Assembly: GCF_003254395.2 (NCBI RefSeq)
Contig: NC_037640.1
Coordinates: 2,319,501 to 2,383,500 of the forward strand
Length of the DNA: 64,000 bases
Direction: 5' to 3'
Source: Apis mellifera
Taxonomy: Eukaryota > Arthropoda > Insecta > Hymenoptera > Apidae
The position numbers and the translations under genes were made by a program. Positions 39,073 through 51,900 of this stretch are shown here, in pieces; position 1 is the first letter of the stretch; every line of letters starts with the position of its first letter. The notes below the pieces were generated by a model, which was not told where the DNA came from, searched no databases, and saw only the letters and a program-made list of their open reading frames with translations.

Positions 39073-41266
39073 ATGTCAACCGATAAAAAAATATTAGATG
39101 TTACGAAAAAAATATCTGACATGGAAATGGAGGAAACGGGGAAAAAATTAACACATAAAGAAAAGAAAAAATTAAAAAAACAACAAGAATATGAGAAAAC
39201 GATGGAAATGTTAACGAAAACTGGTGGTCAGGGTCATAGTGAACTTGAAACAAATTTCACTGTTTCTCAGACTCAAAGTCTACAACGAAGTAATCAACAA
39301 TTAGAAAATGCTGTTGATATTAAGGTAGAAAATTTCAGTATTGCTGCTAAAGGAAAAGAATTGTTTACCAATGCTAGTTTATTGATTGCACAAGGTAGAC
39401 GTTATGGATTAGTAGGACCAAATGGGTATATATTTTTCTAACTTGTAATTAATAAAATATAATTTCAATATTAATTTAATGAATAGTATAATTTTAATTT
39501 TTATTTCAGTCATGGAAAAACTACTTTACTTCGTCATATTGCAAAACGAGCTTTTGCTATTCCACCTAATATTGATGTTTTATATTGTGAACAAGAAGTT
39601 ATTGCCGATGATACTCCTGCTGTAGAAGTAGTACTTAATGCAGATGTAAAATGTAAAGATTTAATGACAGAATGTAAAAAATTAGAAGAATTTGTAGAAC
39701 AAGGAGATAACTCTGTTCAAAACAGATTGCAAGAGGTAATTTATTAAATATATTTTAATAATTATATTATAATAATATATTTTTTTATTATTTTTTTTTT
39801 AGGTTTATGAAGAATTAAAGATTATTGGTGCAGATTCTGCAGAACCACGAGCTAGAAGAATTCTTGCTGGTTTAGGATTTAATCGTGCTATGCAAGATCG
39901 AGCAACAAAAAATTTTTCTGGTGGTTGGCGTATGCGTGTTTCCCTTGCTAGAGCTCTTTTCTTAGAACCAACATTATTATTACTTGATGAACCAACAAAT
40001 CATTTAGATTTAAATGCTGTTATTTGGTTAGACAATTATCTTCAAGCCTGGAAAAAAACTTTACTTATTGTTTCTCATGACCAAAGTTTTCTAGATAATG
40101 TATGTACAGATATAATTCATTTAGATCAACAAAAATTATTTTATTACAAGGGAAATTACAGTATGTTTAAGAAAATGTATGAGCAAAAAAAAAAAGAAAT
40201 GATTAAAGCATATGAGAAACAAGAAAAACGACTTAAGGATATGAAAGCTTCAGGTCAAAGTAAAAAACAAGCTGAAAAAAAACAGAAAGAAGCTTTGACT
40301 AGAAAACAAGAAAAAAATAGAACAAAGATGCAAAAGCAAGAAGAAGACAATGCACCTACTGAATTATTACAAAAACCTAGAGAATATATAGTAAAATTTA
40401 GTTTTCCTGATCCACCTCCATTGCAACCACCAATTCTTGGTCTTCATAGTATGTTATCAATATTTAATTTTTTTTCATATTTTAAGAAAAATAATTTAAA
40501 AATAAATATTTTGTTTTAGATGTAATTTTTGCTTATGAAGGACAAAAACCATTGTTTATTGATGTTGATTTTGGCATAGATTTAAGTTCTAGAATAGCTA
40601 TAGTAGGACCTAATGGTGTTGGCAAATCTACATTCTTGAAATTATTGACAGGTGATTTACAACCAATAAAAGGAGAATCCATAAAAAATCATCGATTAGT
40701 AAGTAATAAAAATATATTTTATTATTTAAATAACAAAATTATATATTTAAATTATATTTTATGATTTTTAGAGAATAGGAAAATTTGATCAACATTCTGG
40801 TGAACATCTAACTGCTGAAGAATCACCAGTGGAATATTTGATGCGTTTATTTGATTTACCATATGAAAAAGCTAGAAAACAATTAGGGACATTTGGACTT
40901 AGTTCTCATGCTCATACAATTAAAATGAAAGATTTATCAGGAGGTCAAAAAGCACGAGTTGCATTAGCTGAATTATGTTTAAATGCTCCTGATGTTGTAA
41001 TTTTAGATGAACCAACAAATAATTTAGATATAGAATCTATTGATGCATTGGCTGATGCTATCAATGAATATAAAGGAGGAGTTATTATTGTTTCTCATGA
41101 CGAACGTTTAATTAGAGACACAGAATGTTGCTTATATGTAATTGAAAACCAACAAATTAATGAAATTGATGGAGATTTTGATGATTATAGAAAAGAATTA
41201 TTGGAAAGTTTAGGAGAAGTTGTTAATAATCCAAGTATAGCTGCAAATGCTGCTGTTTTGCAATGA
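39073..41266 (+). CDS. Abcf1: ABCF1 (ABC50), ATP-binding translation factor
   Basis: Exons 39073-39425, 39510-39735, 39803-40448, 40520-40698 and 40772-41266 close to 632 residues. A Lys/Glu-rich N-terminus (KKLTHKEKKKLKKQQEYE) leads into the first ABC domain: Walker A GPNGHGKTT split by intron 1, signature FSGGWRMRVSLARALF, Walker B LLLLDEPTNHLD. A charged linker (KQAEKKQKEALTRKQEK) follows. The second ABC domain has GPNGVGKST, LSGGQKARVALAEL and VVILDEPTNNLDIESIDAL. The pattern FPDPPPLQPPILGLH identifies ABCF1 rather than ABCF2 or ABCF3. ABCF1 binds eIF2 and ribosomes and supports initiation. The N-terminal arm is far shorter than in human ABCF1 (845 residues). An in-frame stop upstream supports this start, though a TTTCAG just before the ATG leaves room for an upstream exon. 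AATAAA is at 41512. Confidence 0.97.
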
Positions 41267-42106
41267 ATATTTTATTTTTGTAGAGCAATAATAAGTTTTA
41301 ACGGTTCATAAAATTAATCTTTTTAAATGAATACTCCTTAAATATATCATTGCTTTCTCTATATTAGCTTTTTTTCTGTAATATGAGATTTCTATTATTA
41401 GATTGATATGACTATCAATGTTGTAAATGCGAAATGTTATTTAAATTTTGCTTCAAGATATTCAAATTTTATCATGTTTCATAGTTGACAATTAAAATAT
41501 TGTCAAATTGTAATAAAATTATAAATTTTAATATGAACTATAATTGTCATGAACATGAAAAGTTGAAAGATATTACTGTTTTTAATATATAAATTTTATT
41601 ATTTATAAAATTAAAATATTCTAATTCTTTCAATTTTTCATATTTGACAGTTATAATCAATTTCAATAGATATATTAATCAAGTCTTCGAAGAAATATTT
41701 ATATACATGTGTATTATTATATTCTACACATAATTGTGTAGTTTGTATTATAAAAATTTGCTTCATGTTTGAAGAAAAAAATAGAAATGATTTATATGTT
41801 GATCTCTACTTAAACAATTTGTACATATATGAATTTTGTATTAAAATGAGAATATATATATAATATTGTGTTTAGAAGACGTAATAATTTTCCTTGAAAA
41901 TCTTGTTTTAAAAAATTTTCTTATCATAAACGCTTCTAGTAATTTCTAATAAAATCTGAAAAGAGTTGGTTCTACTGAAATGCGTATAACCGGCGGCGCA
42001 ATGTTCGCTGCCAAAAGGGGTAGACGAGTGATGTGAAAATTGTCAAATATTTTGTGCGAGGTGGTGTCTTGCGGTGAATTTGATAGTGTCGCAAAAAAAC
42101 GTCGCA

Positions 42107-45100
42107 ATGTCCAGTACTCTGGAGAATAAGATCTTAAATTTGCAAGAACGTCTTAGAGCAGAAAATGAATCAAGAGATAGAGATAGACAGAACAGCGAGG
42201 TTGGACCAGGAACGAGCCTTCAATCGTCATCTTCGGGATCTGTCTCGAGTTCTGCTTCACGTCGTAAGTTTAATTTAAACATCTTTATGATTATGATAAA
42301 ATTTTTTCTTGATTTTTTTTCCAAAAATTTTGAATAAAATTTTAGTTTTATTACTTGTCGTACAGGTTATGTTGATCATCACAATTTATTCTGTTGATTC
42401 TATATACGATACTTTTTCAATCTTTCTATTTAACGCGTAGTTTATTTCATTCAAGTTTTTAGTGATTTTTGCATGAATTATATACTTAAATGTTTTCTTA
42501 TTTTAACAAATAAATCGAGTTTTGATATAAATAGAAAAATGTTTAAATGAATCATAAATAAAAACAATTGAGTAAAATTATCTTTGTAATGATAAAAATG
42601 AATATTTTCTTTTATCTAATTTTGAATGATTTATCTTTGATTTAATATTTATGATGATGATTTAATATTTATCTGTTAATAATCAAATATATTATTAATA
42701 AAATGATTTGAATGAAACTATGAATGTTTATAAGAAAATTAAAAATGTAAAAATGTATGTACATATGGTATGTACATTTTGTATAAAAATATACAAAATA
42801 TTCAAAATAAAATATTTATCTTAGAAGATAAAATAAATTTTTATTTAAGTTTCATTTTTTTAAATTATATGTATAAAATATTAATTTATATAAATATATC
42901 TAATTTAATGATAAAAATTTCTTATTATTTTTTTGTTCTTGAAATATGAAATGTATTACTTTTATTTATATCTTAAATATGATTGACTTTTATTTCTAAT
43001 ATAGCTCCAATACCAACATTGAAAGTCTCACAGATACCTCCAAAGAAACAGGATAGTGAATTTGAATCAAAACTACAAGAAATTATGAAAATGAATGGTA
43101 TTTTAAATATTAATGGTCAAAGGTATCAAACTGAAATGAAAGATTTAGAGCATCTAGGTGAATTGGGAAATGGTACCTGTGGTCATGTTGTAAAAATGAG
43201 GCATAAACCTAGTGGTGTACTCATTGCTGTCAAGCAAATGAGACGTTCTGGTAATGCAGAAGAAAATAAAAGGATAATTATGGATCTTGATGTTGTTTTA
43301 AAATCACATGATTGTCCATATATTGTGCAATGTTTGGGTTGTTTTATTACTGAATCTGATGTATGGATTTGTATGGAATTAATGGCAACTTGTTTAGATA
43401 AATTATTAAAAAAAACTAGACAAGCAATGCCAGAAGAATTTTTAGGAAAAGTTACAGTAGCAGTAAGTGATATTATAAATTTTATTATTTATTTTAAATA
43501 TCACTTTGAATTATTTATATTAAAAATATTTTTATAGACAGTAAAAGCATTATCATATTTGAAAGAAAAGCATGGTGTAATTCACAGAGATGTAAAACCT
43601 AGTAACATACTTCTTGATGAAAGGGGAGGAGTTAAATTATGTGATTTTGGTATATCTGGTAGATTAGTTGATAGTAAAGCAAAAACTAGAAGTGCAGGAT
43701 GTGCTGCTTATATGGCTGTAAGTATATTTGATATTATTTCTTATTATGTCTATATTTTGAAATTATTTCATGAAATGTTGTTATAATTTTATAGCCTGAA
43801 AGAATCGATCCTCCTGATCCAACTAAACCAGATTATGATATAAGAGCAGATGTTTGGAGTTTGGGTATCACTTTAGTTGAATTAGCTACAGGGGTATTTC
43901 CTTACAGAGATTGTAAGACTGATTTTGAGGTAAAATGAATAATATGTATTATGTAAAAAATATATATTATACATTAAATGTGTTTTTGTTATTATATAAT
44001 TATATTTATATAAATTTGTAGGTATTGAGCAGAGTAGTACAAGATGATCCTCCCTCCCTTCCACCAGATGCATCGTTTTCTAAGGAATTTAGAAATTTTG
44101 TGAGTTGTTGCCTTACAAAAAATTATAAACATCGTCCAAAATATCATAAACTCATGGAACATCCTTTTATTCGAAAATATGATGTACCACAAGATGAAGA
44201 AACAAACTCTTCAGTTCTAAATTCTAGTTGCCAATGGTTTGGCAGAGTTATGCAACAATTGGAACCAAGGTAAATTGTCAATAATATTAGTTAAAAATAC
44301 TAAAATATAGTTTTTAGCTTTTATATAGAACATTTTTGATTAAAAAAGATATACGTGATAAAAAAAACGAGATATGCTATTAGAAAAATTCGTTCTATAA
44401 AAAACGAATAGAGTTTTAAACATGGCATGAAATTCCCAACTAATATCATAATGATTTGGTTTGGTTTGAAAATAACCGGGTATTGTTTTTTTATATTAGT
44501 TTTAAAAATTTTAACACACTTCAGCATTCATGGTTAATGGGTAGGTATTAAAAAACAGCTCGAAAAATTACGCTGAATTTTAAAGTTGGGTTTTTGTTGG
44601 ATACTAGTTTTTATATATTTATCTCTTTTTATTCATTACCAAACGACATTTACGAACCTATCCATACATTTCGATTAAAAGTTTGCGTGCGTGTTAAATT
44701 GTGTTGCAGCGTTGAGCTTGAGGGAGGCAGCGCAGCATAGCATCCCCTCTCCCTCGCCCCTGCCCCTTTTTCCATTTTCCTTAAAAATTTATCCATAAAT
44801 TCCAAAAAACTTAAAAAAAATACACCTCACAATTATCCAAAAATCTGCCCGATTTTCATTTCGAGTTGTTTGGTTTGTGCACGCGCCTGTTACACACCCC
44901 ACCCTTCAACCCTCATTCATGGTAAGCATTGTTTTTATTTATTTGAATATTCATTTATTTGTCTTTATCTTATGTAGCGATCTGCCAGTGGCACAAATAA
45001 TTTTTTCCTGTGCACACTCCATTCATTATAAAATATATAATTATTTTTTCAGTTATATTATTATATTTTTATTCTTATTTTAAATATTAGGAGATATCAG

Positions 45101-46664
45101 TTAAAATTTCTTATGTTTTTAGCATGCAATAATTTCAAATTTTTTTATTTTTAAATATAGATATTTTTTATAATCTGTTACCTTGGTAAAAATTCCTCTA
45201 TCCTTGTTTGTGTTGCATGATTCTATGATTAACGTTCTAACTTCTATTAACCCTCTGTAAACTCAAATTTTTTTACAGAATCATCATGATACGATTATCT
45301 TGGTACCAGTGATATTTTTAAATGAACTATGCTAATTTTGGGGATATAGTAATTTATTTTTGATAATATACAAAATTATTGTTTAACATTATTGGATTTA
45401 GTTTCAGATTGCCAGGGTGGCAGCAGCGAATCACGGGTCATGTATCTCTAAAACAAACAGCTCATCTCAGGGCTCAATCTGAAGTACCAGCTTTCCTACG
45501 AAGCAATGTCACCAAAGACTCACAAAACTCCAGCTTTTTGCCATTTCATCAACGATCAAATAGTGAGAATGGTGCGAACTACGTATCTTATAGTCCATAC
45601 GCTCTTAGACGAAAGGAAATTTCCAGGCCATTTTCTCCTCCTTCGTCCAATGAGGCGGATATATCAGAAACGAATTTTCAACGACCATATTCACCATATA
45701 AACAACATGTCGATCAAAATAGGGATTATTCTTCAAATCATTGTTCTATTAATGGACAAGGTAGACAAGAAGGAAGACCGTTCTCTCCATATCGACAAGA
45801 TATTAGTACAATAGAAGGAAATAGACTTTATTCACCATATCATGGACGTTTCACGGAAGATCGAGATACCAGTAAGGAAAGATGGCAAGGTGTCTCTAGA
45901 TCTTTAAGTCCATTTGCTCGAGATTATTCACCATGGAGGAGAGAAAATGTTGACCCTCCAAATGTAATACAATCAACTGAAAGTGGACGTTATTCTCCAT
46001 TTCTTCAACAACGATTAGGACAAACTCCATCTGTGCCTCAAACTCATCCACAAACGCAAGATATTTATGGTAGTCCTATGATTAGTCGTAAAAGGTAAAT
46101 AATAATGTATTATTATATAACTAATAATTTTTAATAATAATGATTATGAATTACATATGTTAATTTTTTTTAATATAGGTTTCCTTCTGAGCCTCCTCCA
46201 CAAGGATCTCATGGTTCTACTAGCCCTGAATTATTAATTTCTCGTTTTGCTCATCAATTGAAACAAGAACCTTCATCTGTTATGCCACCTGTTCAGGGTG
46301 GATCTAAAGAATCTGCCAAGAAGCGTTTTGCTTCTTATGTTCGTCTTAGACTTGGAAGTGAACGTGCTCCTTCGCCAGAACCACCACCAAGATTAAGTCG
46401 TGGTGAATCTCCTCTCGCTCTTAGAAGGAATTTAATAGATCAAGCCTCTCCTTCTTTTGCACGAAGGTATTTTTATTTTATTGGCTTTAAAATGTAAATA
46501 ATTTTTTAATCTAATTATTTATTCCAAGGTATGTTTCATCTTCTCCGCCTCAACCACCTCCAAGAAGGTTATCGGAAAGTAATTCCGTACCTGGTAGCCC
46601 TCAACATGTACGAGCTCGATTACGTTACACTCCTGAACCGCAGAGGAGACCTCCGCCTCCATAA
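42107..46664 (+). CDS. hep: hemipterous/MKK7, MAP kinase kinase of the JNK pathway
   Basis: Exons 42107-42263, 43005-43462, 43538-43717, 43795-43929, 44022-44269, 45408-46094, 46179-46466 and 46529-46664 join in phase to 762 residues. The kinase domain (about 100-360) has a glycine-rich loop GELGNGTCGHV, IAVKQMRRSGN, the catalytic loop VIHRDVKPSNILL, LCDFGISGRL and the MKK7-type activation segment VDSKAKTRSAGCAAYMAPE, followed by DVWSLGITLVELATG. It matches human MKK7 closely. MKK7 phosphorylates JNK on Thr and Tyr; in flies it drives dorsal closure and stress responses. A 370-residue disordered tail follows, with repeated Y/F-S-P motifs in exon 6 and Pro-rich ends (PQPPPRR, PPPP). An alternative exon at 44710-44921 could remove this tail. 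AATAAA signals lie at 47122 and 47709. Confidence 0.97.
44710..44921 (+). other. hep: Candidate alternative exon of hep (early stop)
   Basis: Within the 1.1-kb intron between exons 5 and 6, TTGCAG at 44704-44709 is followed by a GC-richer block ending in a strong donor ATG|GTAAGC (44921/44922). If joined to exon 5, the frame reads S-V-E-L-E-G-G-S-A-A and stops at 44738-44740. That gives a kinase-only protein of about 402 residues without the SP-rich tail, or a transcript subject to decay. It is inferred from splice signals and composition only. Confidence 0.35.
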
Positions 46665-48500
46665 CCCACCGTTACGATTAAATCATATTCTTTGTTGGTG
46701 CCATATGCGATAACTGAATTAATTACATGTATCACGTAGAACCGTGTTATAATCAACAATGGTTGTGCACACAAGTGATCTGTGCACAATATACTTGAAA
46801 ACAATTCTAAACCAAAAAATAGTTGTTTGTAATACTCGGTGATATTGTGAATTCTAATGTACGTGTTTGAATCATGGACTTGAATACGTACTGTATGATG
46901 TTATTATCGAACATTGAAATTGTTCGCAAGGATAAAAACAAAGGTAGACTCCTAAATTCGAGAGGACGGTCTTTGAGATTCATTTTTGCACGATTTCCAT
47001 GGCTGTAACGTACCGCGTTGAACTACTTTGTCAATAATTCTCTTATCGACGTGTATTTATATAGAATGCAATCACTGATGCAATACGATGCTCAACTTTT
47101 TATATTGCTTGTAAAGATATAAATAAATGTAGTATGTTCGACGTTTTTCTAAAAAAAATTAATAAAAAATAAAAAATAAAAAGAATTAGAAAAAAGAACA
47201 AAAAAAGACGAAAAGAGAAAAGGAAATCGTTATTAAGGGATGCGGCATCGTACTGAACGCGTAAACCGTTCCTATCATTCTTCGTTTACGCTTCTTTTCT
47301 TATCGAGGGACAAGTGAGAATATATGAAACCAAACTTGTAAAGTAGTTTTCTCGTCCTCGGGCGGCCTTGCAGTATCTCTGCAATTTGACTTAGTTATGA
47401 TGATTTTTCACATTTCATTATCGTTTGTAAAATAATATCAAACGCATACAGCGATCACTGAGTGAATCAATTGAGTGAAAACCAAATCATAAAAAATATT
47501 AAAACGACGTTTCCGTAAGGAAAGCACAATATTCACGTCTCCTAGATTCTACGAGTTTCAACAAATGTATATTATTTAAATAAGAGGCGTGTTTGGGCTA
47601 GTACGTTGTAATTATTATTTTTAATTAACATTTATTCATTAACTTTGTTCAGTCTACACTCGTAATCACCTTTGTCGCTTATTTGACAAATGGATCTGTT
47701 GCAATGTAAATAAACTTATATTTATACGATACCATTGACTTATTTCATTTATTTCATTATTTGCATTGAAAGTTCAGAATAAAAATTATATTCATTAATA
47801 TTTATGATTATTGCTCATTGGCGCAGCCATTTATTAATGTATTTTTATCGTGTACTGCCACGTAATGCTAAGCAATTTCTTTTTGTTAGGCGCTCATGCG
47901 CGATGCTATTATTGCTTCGTAATGGTTTCATTTAGTTGTAATAATTATATTATGAAAATTTTCTATTTTATTATAAATATTAGTAAATTTATAAAATAAT
48001 AATATTTTCACTCAAAAGAATAATTGTATGTTAAAAATTTGAATTTATTGTCTTTAATAAAACAGCATTATTAATATTTATATTAGTATTGCTTCTTTTA
48101 TATAGACGAATATATAAAATCGAAAATAATGAATTTTTTTATAATTATTAAATTAAAATCTTATATAAAATCACATAAATATTACATTAATTTTTAATTT
48201 TTTTATATAGTTTCAATTATATGAAAAATTAGTTTGAATAAAAAATTAAATTATTAAAAAATATTCTTTTAATCTAGTTGAATTGAAAGTAATGAAATAG
48301 TAACGAATTCATTATCTTTTTTGTTCTCAATGTGTAAGTGCATAGACTTATGGTCGTATATTATATAGATATGCATATTGTACATTTTTTGTGTAATTCA
48401 TGTTTATTAATATTATTTATAAACAATATAATACATTAAAAGCATTGTATAACTTTTTAAAATTAAAAGAGAGTATATAATTTTATATAAAAAGGGCTTG
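46665..48500. other. hep 3' UTR and spacer before G9a
   Basis: The first part (to about 47127 or 47714, where AATAAA occurs) is probably 3' UTR of hep. From 47.7 to 48.5 kb the DNA is AT-rich with no reading frame of interest. Confidence 0.55.
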
Positions 48501-48920
48501 GTCGAAGATCATTTTAAAAATAAATTCTTCACTCGAATCGGCCCGTCCCTGAGTAATCAATATGGCCTCCAGGTCTACGCGGGGCACGCTAACGTAGTGT
48601 AGATATTTCTTCAAAAATCTGTAGAACAAACAGTTTCTGTGATAATATAATTAGTCAAGCTGTTAAAGAGTGTATGGAAAGATATTTTCGTGGTATTTTA
48701 TAAAATATCAGTGATAGTATTCAGTCAGGAACAAATTTAGAAGGCATTCCACTGCCGTTGTAACTACTACTTGTACTTTGCGGAAGACATCGTCAACGTT
48801 ACAGTACGATTCAGTAGTCGTTCAGCATTTAACAATTAATTTATTGATCGCTAAATCTTACAATGAGGTGGCAATTTAAGTGTAAAGATTCATAGTTTCC
48901 AGTTATTAAAATCTAATATT
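48501..48920 (+). promoter_or_regulatory. Promoter and 5' UTR of G9a, with an upstream ORF
   Basis: A GC-richer stretch at 48535-48600, upstream of the G9a start codon, probably marks the transcription start. It carries a complete 12-codon upstream frame (48562-48597, M-A-S-R-S-T-R-G-T-L-T-stop) that could limit translation if it is in the mRNA. No TATA box is obvious. Confidence 0.45.
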
Positions 48921-51900
48921 ATGTCTGAAAATAAGAGCAAAGAAGATGCCACGATGGAGGGTTGTCAAGAAGGGGGCGAAGAAGAAGGTATGGCTGCCGA
49001 AAGGGTCGAAGATAAGGTCAGTATCCAACAGATTCTCGAGGGTATGACTAATGAATTTAACAAAAGTGTAAGTCCTGTCAAAAGTACAGAAATTAATCGA
49101 TCAGAAAAATTGGATCATGAGGAAATTGAAAAATCGGAGATAAATTTTGATAAATCAGCAATTGAAAAAGAACTTGCTGGAGATAAGGATATAGAAGATA
49201 TTTCAATAAAGCAAAAAACTACAGAATCAATGTCAATAGATGAAAATCATAGAGAAGATCATAAAGAAGATACTGGAAAACAAGAAATTTTGAAAAAAGA
49301 TAATGGAATTCCGCGTATCGTTCTTACATTCAGAACAATCGACGAAAATACTGATGATGGTAAAAAAACAAAGATATCAAGTTGTTCCTCCAACCTTACT
49401 TTAGTTCCTGATGAATTGGTAAATTGTGATCAAATTGGCGGTGTTTCTGTTAAAATTGAAAATTCAGATGAAAACTCCGATAATATTGAGAAATCAGATT
49501 CAGAAGAAGGTAGACCAGAAGAAGTAGTCATAGAATCAAAAAATAAAGAATCAGAGGAAAAGATAGAAGAATCAAAATTACCAAAAGAAGATATGAGGGT
49601 AATAACAGAAGATAAAACTACTATTTCTAATGAAAAAACAAAGACTGATGAAGCAGATACTTCAATAGAACCTACAGAACAGGTGGATCAAGCAGACAGC
49701 ACAGTTCCAGTTACTAGGAAAAGAAGAACAGGACGACCTAGATTAAGAGCACTTAGGTTTTTTATTTTCTTTCATTTCAAATATATAAAATATTATGCAT
49801 GATATTTGTAAACATTTCATGACATTTTTAGTGATCACACTGAAGAATCTCCAGGTCCTAAACGTTCTGCAAGGAGACTGTGTAAAGAAACATTAAAGAG
49901 TACTGTATTAGAAAATGCAATGGCAAGGAAAGAAAAATCTAATTATACAGAAGAAAATTTACAATTTAAAAAACAGCGGAAATATAACAAACCAGGAAGA
50001 CCTAAAAAGGTGATACAAGGAAAGGATCAAAACAAACAGTTGCAAACTAAACCTCCTGATATACGTCAGGAAATAGAATCTTCCATTTCAGATGGAAATA
50101 TCACTATTTCTGAGGTAAATTCAACATTAGAATATTCTAGAAATTCTATATCAGAAAATAATGCAAATGAGACAATCCTGGATGAATCACAAAGTTATTC
50201 ATCTGATTTTGATGGTATGCCAAAATTATCTCCTATGATAAAAAGTTCAGAATCTCAAACAAAATTGAATAACTCAATTGGTAGTTCCACAAGCGATGAT
50301 ATATCTTTAGCAGATATTGAAAAACCATTTCTAAAACCTGCTGCTGGTAGACCTAAACGAGAAAGAGGAAGACCTAGAGGAAGTCAAGCTGCAAGAAAAA
50401 TAGCAAAAGCAGATTCATTCGAAGGTATGAGAGGTATATTTTATACAATATAAAATAGATTTTTTACTTCAATTTATTTTAAATTTTTGAATTATATGTA
50501 TACTTATATATTTTTTTTTAGATGGTTCTGTATCAATTGCAGAAACAGGCAAAAATAATGATTATCCTGAAGGTAATATTTTAAAATTGTTTAATATTAT
50601 AATTATTACAAAGAATGATTATGTTAATTTATATATGAATATTGTAGAAAGCATTGTACCTATAAAAAGAACAAGAAGAAGTATGGCTCCAAGTCCAAGT
50701 CCTGCAGAAGGACAAGCCTCAAAGCCAGAATCAACAGCAATTATGAGTGAAGTTAGTAGAATGAATGAAAAAAATTATATATATTTATTATTTATTTAAC
50801 AATTTTATTTTATTTAAAGTATATATTTCATATCTTTTATTATATTTTTCAGACATATAGTCAATCAATGTTATGTTTATGTCAAGTAAGATCTCAACTA
50901 TATGTAACAATAACTGGTTCTGGAGCACCATTATATTGTACTGCAATAGATTCCATTGATAATAGATTGGTAGGATGTTGTAATGAAGTTGATAGCAATG
51001 ATGTGGCAATGAGAAGACCGAGTACACGTGTTCCTTTTATTATTTTATGTCGAATGCATAAAGAAAGGCTTTTGAGACATAATTGTTGCCCTTCTTGTGG
51101 ATTGTTTTGTTCACAAGGAAGATTTATACAATGTATTAATGGTCATCAATATCATCGTGAATGTGAAATTTATCCAAATAAAAAAGGCGTATGTCCACAT
51201 TGTGGAAACGAAACTACAGCATATGATGTAATGGTCACCATGAGTGGATTAAGAAAACCTGTATTCATTCCAACTCGAAAAAAATTTTCCAAGCTTCCTT
51301 CTGCAAAAATGAGTTTACCAGGGAAAGGTGACAATACAAAGTTGGCAGAGCGTCCTCCTAGTCCTTTGATTCAACCAGATATTATTAAAATACCTGAACC
51401 ATCTGTTAATTCTGAAAGACCTGAACGTTATACTATTATGAGTCTCTATACATCTGTGAAAAATGGAGATTTAGAAAAACTAGTTAATGTTTTAGGTGCG
51501 TTATTATATATACTTTTCAATTAAAAAAATCATTTATAAATTATCTTAATATTTTAGCATGTGGATATAATGCAAATCATACATTCCGGGATTATGCTCA
51601 TCGGACTGGACTTCATATAGCCGCGGATAAAGGTCATTTGTCTTGCGTACATGTACTAGTGCAAGCTGGCGCTCAATTAGACGTGATGGATAGAAATCAA
51701 TTAACACCTTTAATGTTAGCTGCTAGTAAGGGTAAAGCTGATGTAGTAAAATATTTAATAAGGATAGGTGCTGATGTTACATTGAAAGGAGAAGATGGTA
51801 TGACTGCTTTGCATATGGCTGCTAAATCTGGTCATTTAGAAGTATGTAGGATAATTTTGACAGAATGCAAAGCACCAAGAACATTAGTAGGTAATTAAAT

